Positions 61,859 through 64,000 of a stretch of 64,000 nt of DNA are shown in pieces. The position numbers and the translations under genes were made by a program. The first letter of the stretch is position 1. Each line of letters begins with the position of its first letter. Origin of the DNA: an uncultured Bacteroidales bacterium (GTDB taxonomy: Bacteria > Bacteroidota > Bacteroidia > Bacteroidales > Muribaculaceae); contig CANOUR010000002.1 of assembly GCA_947570265.1 (NCBI GenBank), forward strand, positions 23,949 to 87,948. Reading direction: 5' to 3'. The notes beneath the pieces were generated by a model. That model searched no databases. It was not told the origin of the DNA and saw nothing but the letters and a program-made list of their open reading frames with translations.

Positions 61859-63004
61859 ATGAAAGAATCCATCACAATCAAGAATCTCGGCCCGCTCCGC
61901 GACATCAGCATTGACGAGCTTCGCCCGCTCACCGTGCTCATCGGAGCATCAGGCAGCGGCAAAAGCATGCTCATGAAAGTGATAAGCCTCATGCGCTATC
62001 TCTACAAGAAAGCAAATGTGAGAGCATATCTTGCCAACTCCGGAATACGCCGTTCGCCTTTCAAGGTCAGACTCGATTCTGTTCTTCATGATGAACTGCG
62101 CTACTACATCTTGAAAGAGGGAGTGGAGATAATCTACACCGTCACTGCCGACAGCGGCCGCAGTTATGTCGTGTCGATAGCCAACAAAAAGCTACAGCTA
62201 CCCAAAACAATCGATGACCACGATCTGATATTCACTAAAGAAGCATGGATATCAGAGACACGCAACGTGATCCCCATGTGGAAAAACAATCCGGCCAACA
62301 GCAAAGGCTGGCTCGGATTTTTCTTCCATGAGACATTAGCCGATTTCGAAGCTGCTGCAGCAAACGAACGACACATCGGCATGAGATTCATCAATGCCGA
62401 CATGACCATCTCGCTGGTCAACGGCACACGTCGATTCATGCTCAATATAGCCGGGACTGACGAGCCTATCGAACTGCGTTTCGCCTCATCCGGCATGCAG
62501 ACCGCCGCCCCACTATCGACAGTGGCGCAATACTATGCAAGATCGTTTTCTTTCAAAGATGCAAAACGCCGATCGGTACTCAATTACCTCTACGACTCCG
62601 ACCGTCTTTCCAACTTCCACCCACAGATCGAGCTATCAGACATCAGAAGCATTATAAACATGCATGTCGAAGAGCCTGAATTGTGCCTCGATCCATCCGC
62701 CCAGATCAGATTGGTCGCCGAACTTGCCGACACGACGCTCAACCATGCACAGAACGAAATATCGCTGACATTTGCCACCCATAGCCCATACATTGTCAAT
62801 GCATTGAATCTGTTCATATGCAAACGTCAGGACGGCTCAACCCTCATTCCACATGAGAAGCTCGCAGTGTACCGACTTGCAAACGGCAACCTGATCAACC
62901 TGATGTCGACTGACGAACAAGGCCGGCCTATTGTCGACACATCGGATCTTTCAGCCCCGATGGAAAATATCTACACAGAATATCTCAGCCTAATCGGAGA
63001 ATAG
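61859..63004 (+). CDS. AAA-family (ABC/OLD-like) ATPase of unknown function
   Basis: The 381-residue soluble protein is a complete ABC-type AAA ATPase. Walker A is 'GASGSGKS' (29-36), the signature-like 'ASSGMQTAAPL' is at 209-219, Walker B is 'VEEPELCLDP' (270-279), and an H-loop 'ATHSPYIVNAL' is at 306-316. No nuclease domain is fused. This type of stand-alone ATPase (AAA_15/AAA_21) frequently pairs with an effector encoded by the next gene in defence or toxin modules. The next gene begins 5 bp after its stop, so a functional pair is likely. Its role is inferred, not shown. Confidence 0.8.
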   Translation: MKESITIKNLGPLRDISIDELRPLTVLIGASGSGKSMLMKVISLMRYLYKKANVRAYLANSGIRRSPFKVRLDSVLHDELRYYILKEGVEIIYTVTADSGRSYVVSIANKKLQLPKTIDDHDLIFTKEAWISETRNVIPMWKNNPANSKGWLGFFFHETLADFEAAAANERHIGMRFINADMTISLVNGTRRFMLNIAGTDEPIELRFASSGMQTAAPLSTVAQYYARSFSFKDAKRRSVLNYLYDSDRLSNFHPQIELSDIRSIINMHVEEPELCLDPSAQIRLVAELADTTLNHAQNEISLTFATHSPYIVNALNLFICKRQDGSTLIPHEKLAVYRLANGNLINLMSTDEQGRPIVDTSDLSAPMENIYTEYLSLIGE

Positions 63005-63008
63005 CCAC

Positions 63009-63668
63009 ATGACTGTCTTCGAGCAATTATTGGGATTTCACATCAGGAATCTCTGCTCCGCCAAGCAACACATAGCCCCGATACCGTCGTCACGGCAACA
63101 TTCCTCAGACTTCAGTCTCACCGACCCTTTGGCATGCGCATCATGCCCCTCATCAGCAGGATGCGACCACCGGGTGCTCAATGTAGCGACAAATACTCCT
63201 GTCGATGTCTTTGCCATAGATGAACTGATGAGCATCTTGCCTCAAAGCGCAAAAACAGGCCTTAAAAACTGCGACTACATGATGTGCGACGGCATTGACC
63301 TCTATGCCGTGCGCCGCATTGCATTCTGCGACCTCAATTGCGGAAATGAAGCGTACATCAACCCCGGCACATCATCGAAATACCCACAAGGCAAACGCGA
63401 ATATGCCGTGGGACAAATGATCGGGATGGCGACATTTCTTTCCGGCGACGACATGCTGAGCCATTTCATACTCACGGCAACGTCCAGGCGCTTCGTGTTT
63501 GGAGTGAGAATCAACAACACCACACCTGTCAACCCGGCAGCAGCATCCATGAAGGCATTCATGCGCACACCCTCATCCCGCGCACTATCACTTCAATCAG
63601 CCCAGCGCATAGCCGGTCTTGGCTTCAGCTACGTTGAAGTGCGCTACCCAGCGGCACTCAATTGGTGA
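63009..63668 (+). CDS. Uncharacterised partner of the AAA ATPase, possible PD-(D/E)xK-like fold
   Basis: I recognise no family. The 219-residue protein has eight Cys, including 'CASCPSSAGCDH' (C43, C46, C52, H54), which could bind zinc. A stretch 'CDYMMCDGIDLYAVRRIAFC' then 'DLNCGNEAYI' and 'GKREYAVGQM' has Asp, strand, Asp/Glu and Lys in the order of PD-(D/E)xK nucleases (D89, D108, K129), but the K of the ExK is N110. It starts 5 bp after the ATPase gene and has no signal peptide. A toxin or effector role is a guess from context. Confidence 0.65.
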   Translation: MTVFEQLLGFHIRNLCSAKQHIAPIPSSRQHSSDFSLTDPLACASCPSSAGCDHRVLNVATNTPVDVFAIDELMSILPQSAKTGLKNCDYMMCDGIDLYAVRRIAFCDLNCGNEAYINPGTSSKYPQGKREYAVGQMIGMATFLSGDDMLSHFILTATSRRFVFGVRINNTTPVNPAAASMKAFMRTPSSRALSLQSAQRIAGLGFSYVEVRYPAALNW

Positions 63669-63717
63669 ACCGGCGCGACAGAAGTCATTGCGTCGACACC
63701 AAATTTAAACTGAAATT

Positions 63718-63748
63718 ATTGTTAAATAGAAAATTATCACTACCTTTG
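63718..63748 (+). promoter_or_regulatory. Promoter of rpsA
   Basis: ATTG (63718-63721), a 19-bp spacer and TACCTTTG (63741-63748). The -7 box is exact. Transcription is expected near 63755, with a leader of about 60 nt. Confidence 0.7.
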
Positions 63749-63756
63749 CGCTGCAA

Positions 63757-63774
63757 AATGGCTTTCGAGCCATT
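63757..63774 (+). promoter_or_regulatory. UUCG-capped hairpin at the 5' end of rpsA mRNA
   Basis: AATGGCT (63757-63763), TTCG (63764-63767) and AGCCATT (63768-63774) form a perfect 7-bp stem with a stable UUCG tetraloop. It would occupy the first bases of the transcript and could protect the 5' end or take part in S1 autoregulation. Confidence 0.6.
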
Positions 63775-63813
63775 GAGAGACTTTTATCAACCTTATTTAT
63801 TAACCCTGTTTTA

Positions 63814-64000
63814 ATGACTGAACAAGTTAAAAACACCCCTATCGAAGATTTCGACTGGGATGCATTTGAACGTGGCGAGACCAGCGGCGAAAAATCGCGT
63901 GAGGAGCTCACCAAAACCTATGACGAATCGCTCAACACCGTCAAGGACAAAGAAGTAATCGAAGGTACCATCATCGCCCTCAACAAGCGTGAGGCTGTGG
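63814..64000 (+). CDS. rpsA: 30S ribosomal protein S1 (C-terminus outside window)
   Basis: The first 62 codons are present and open to the window end. The N-terminus 'TPIEDFDWDAFERGE' followed by 'LTKTYDESLNTVKDKEVIEG' and 'IIALNKREAV' is the typical Bacteroidetes S1 beginning, running into the first S1 repeat. S1 unfolds mRNA on the 30S subunit and is vital for initiation where Shine-Dalgarno pairing is weak, as in this phylum. It has a clear promoter and a 5' hairpin. Confidence 0.92.
   Translation, partial: MTEQVKNTPIEDFDWDAFERGETSGEKSREELTKTYDESLNTVKDKEVIEGTIIALNKREAV

Overview
The window looks like chromosomal DNA from a Bacteroidales bacterium, most likely a gut Muribaculaceae-type organism (family level is inference). 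The order-level evidence is direct. Many promoters carry the Bacteroidetes -7 box TAnnTTTG, several with a TTTG-like -33 box 19-21 bp upstream. There is a fused SecDF, a GldH lipoprotein, a PorV type IX secretion component, secreted proteins with type IX-like C-termini, and an RseC-RnfBCDGEA operon. I found no tRNA, rRNA, CRISPR array, insertion sequence or prophage. Most genes are housekeeping, densely packed, and often joined by 4-bp ATGA overlaps.

Layout. 1-4.8 kb (minus): an operon of an Ig-like lipoprotein, MltG, a DUF2007 protein, an AraC-type regulator and a TPR protein cut by the window edge. 5-6.3 kb: a secreted protein with a type IX-like tail. 6.3-9.2 kb: a ferritin-like protein, then divergently ksgA-mgtE. 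9.2-12.3 kb (minus): a CPA2 antiporter with universal-stress domains and asd. 12.4-17.6 kb (minus): acyl-CoA synthetase, class III fructose-bisphosphatase and class II aldolase. 17.8-22.9 kb (minus): hibernation factor, xerC, a DUF2156 protein, meaB and two DUF1573 proteins. 23-25.9 kb (minus): secDF. 26.4-31.7 kb (plus): the Rnf operon, followed by a PepSY-like secreted protein. 32.3-36.1 kb (minus): hom-metX-metY. 36.4-41.1 kb (plus): gyrB, rnr, folB. 41-51.7 kb: a surface polysaccharide region (Wza, Wzc, flippase, polymerase/ligase, glycosyltransferases, TupA-like ATP-grasp). 51.9-58.9 kb (plus): a ZapB-like coiled coil, zapA, rny, ricT-like, gldH, an M24 peptidase and a CCA-adding enzyme. 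58.9-64 kb: a secreted protein, porV, ispF, an AAA ATPase with an unknown partner, and the start of rpsA.

The main discovery candidate lies upstream of the methionine operon metY-metX-hom. A 34-codon leader frame (35948-36052, minus) contains nine Met codons, four of them consecutive, and two Cys codons. It is followed by a clear intrinsic terminator (35884-35913). The end of the leader frame, AAACCGG plus flanking bases, can pair over 11 of 12 positions with the 5' side of that terminator. An upstream CCGG can sequester the same segment. This is the four-segment layout of a trp-type ribosome-mediated attenuator, here apparently sensing charged tRNA-Met. A promoter (TTTG-N20-TACTTTAG) sits just upstream.

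Other points of note: a putative two-gene AAA ATPase plus nuclease-like module between ispF and rpsA; rny placed directly beside a RicT homologue with an extra N-terminal Cys cluster; several promoters so close to the start codon that the mRNAs should be leaderless; and a UUCG-capped hairpin at the predicted 5' end of rpsA mRNA.
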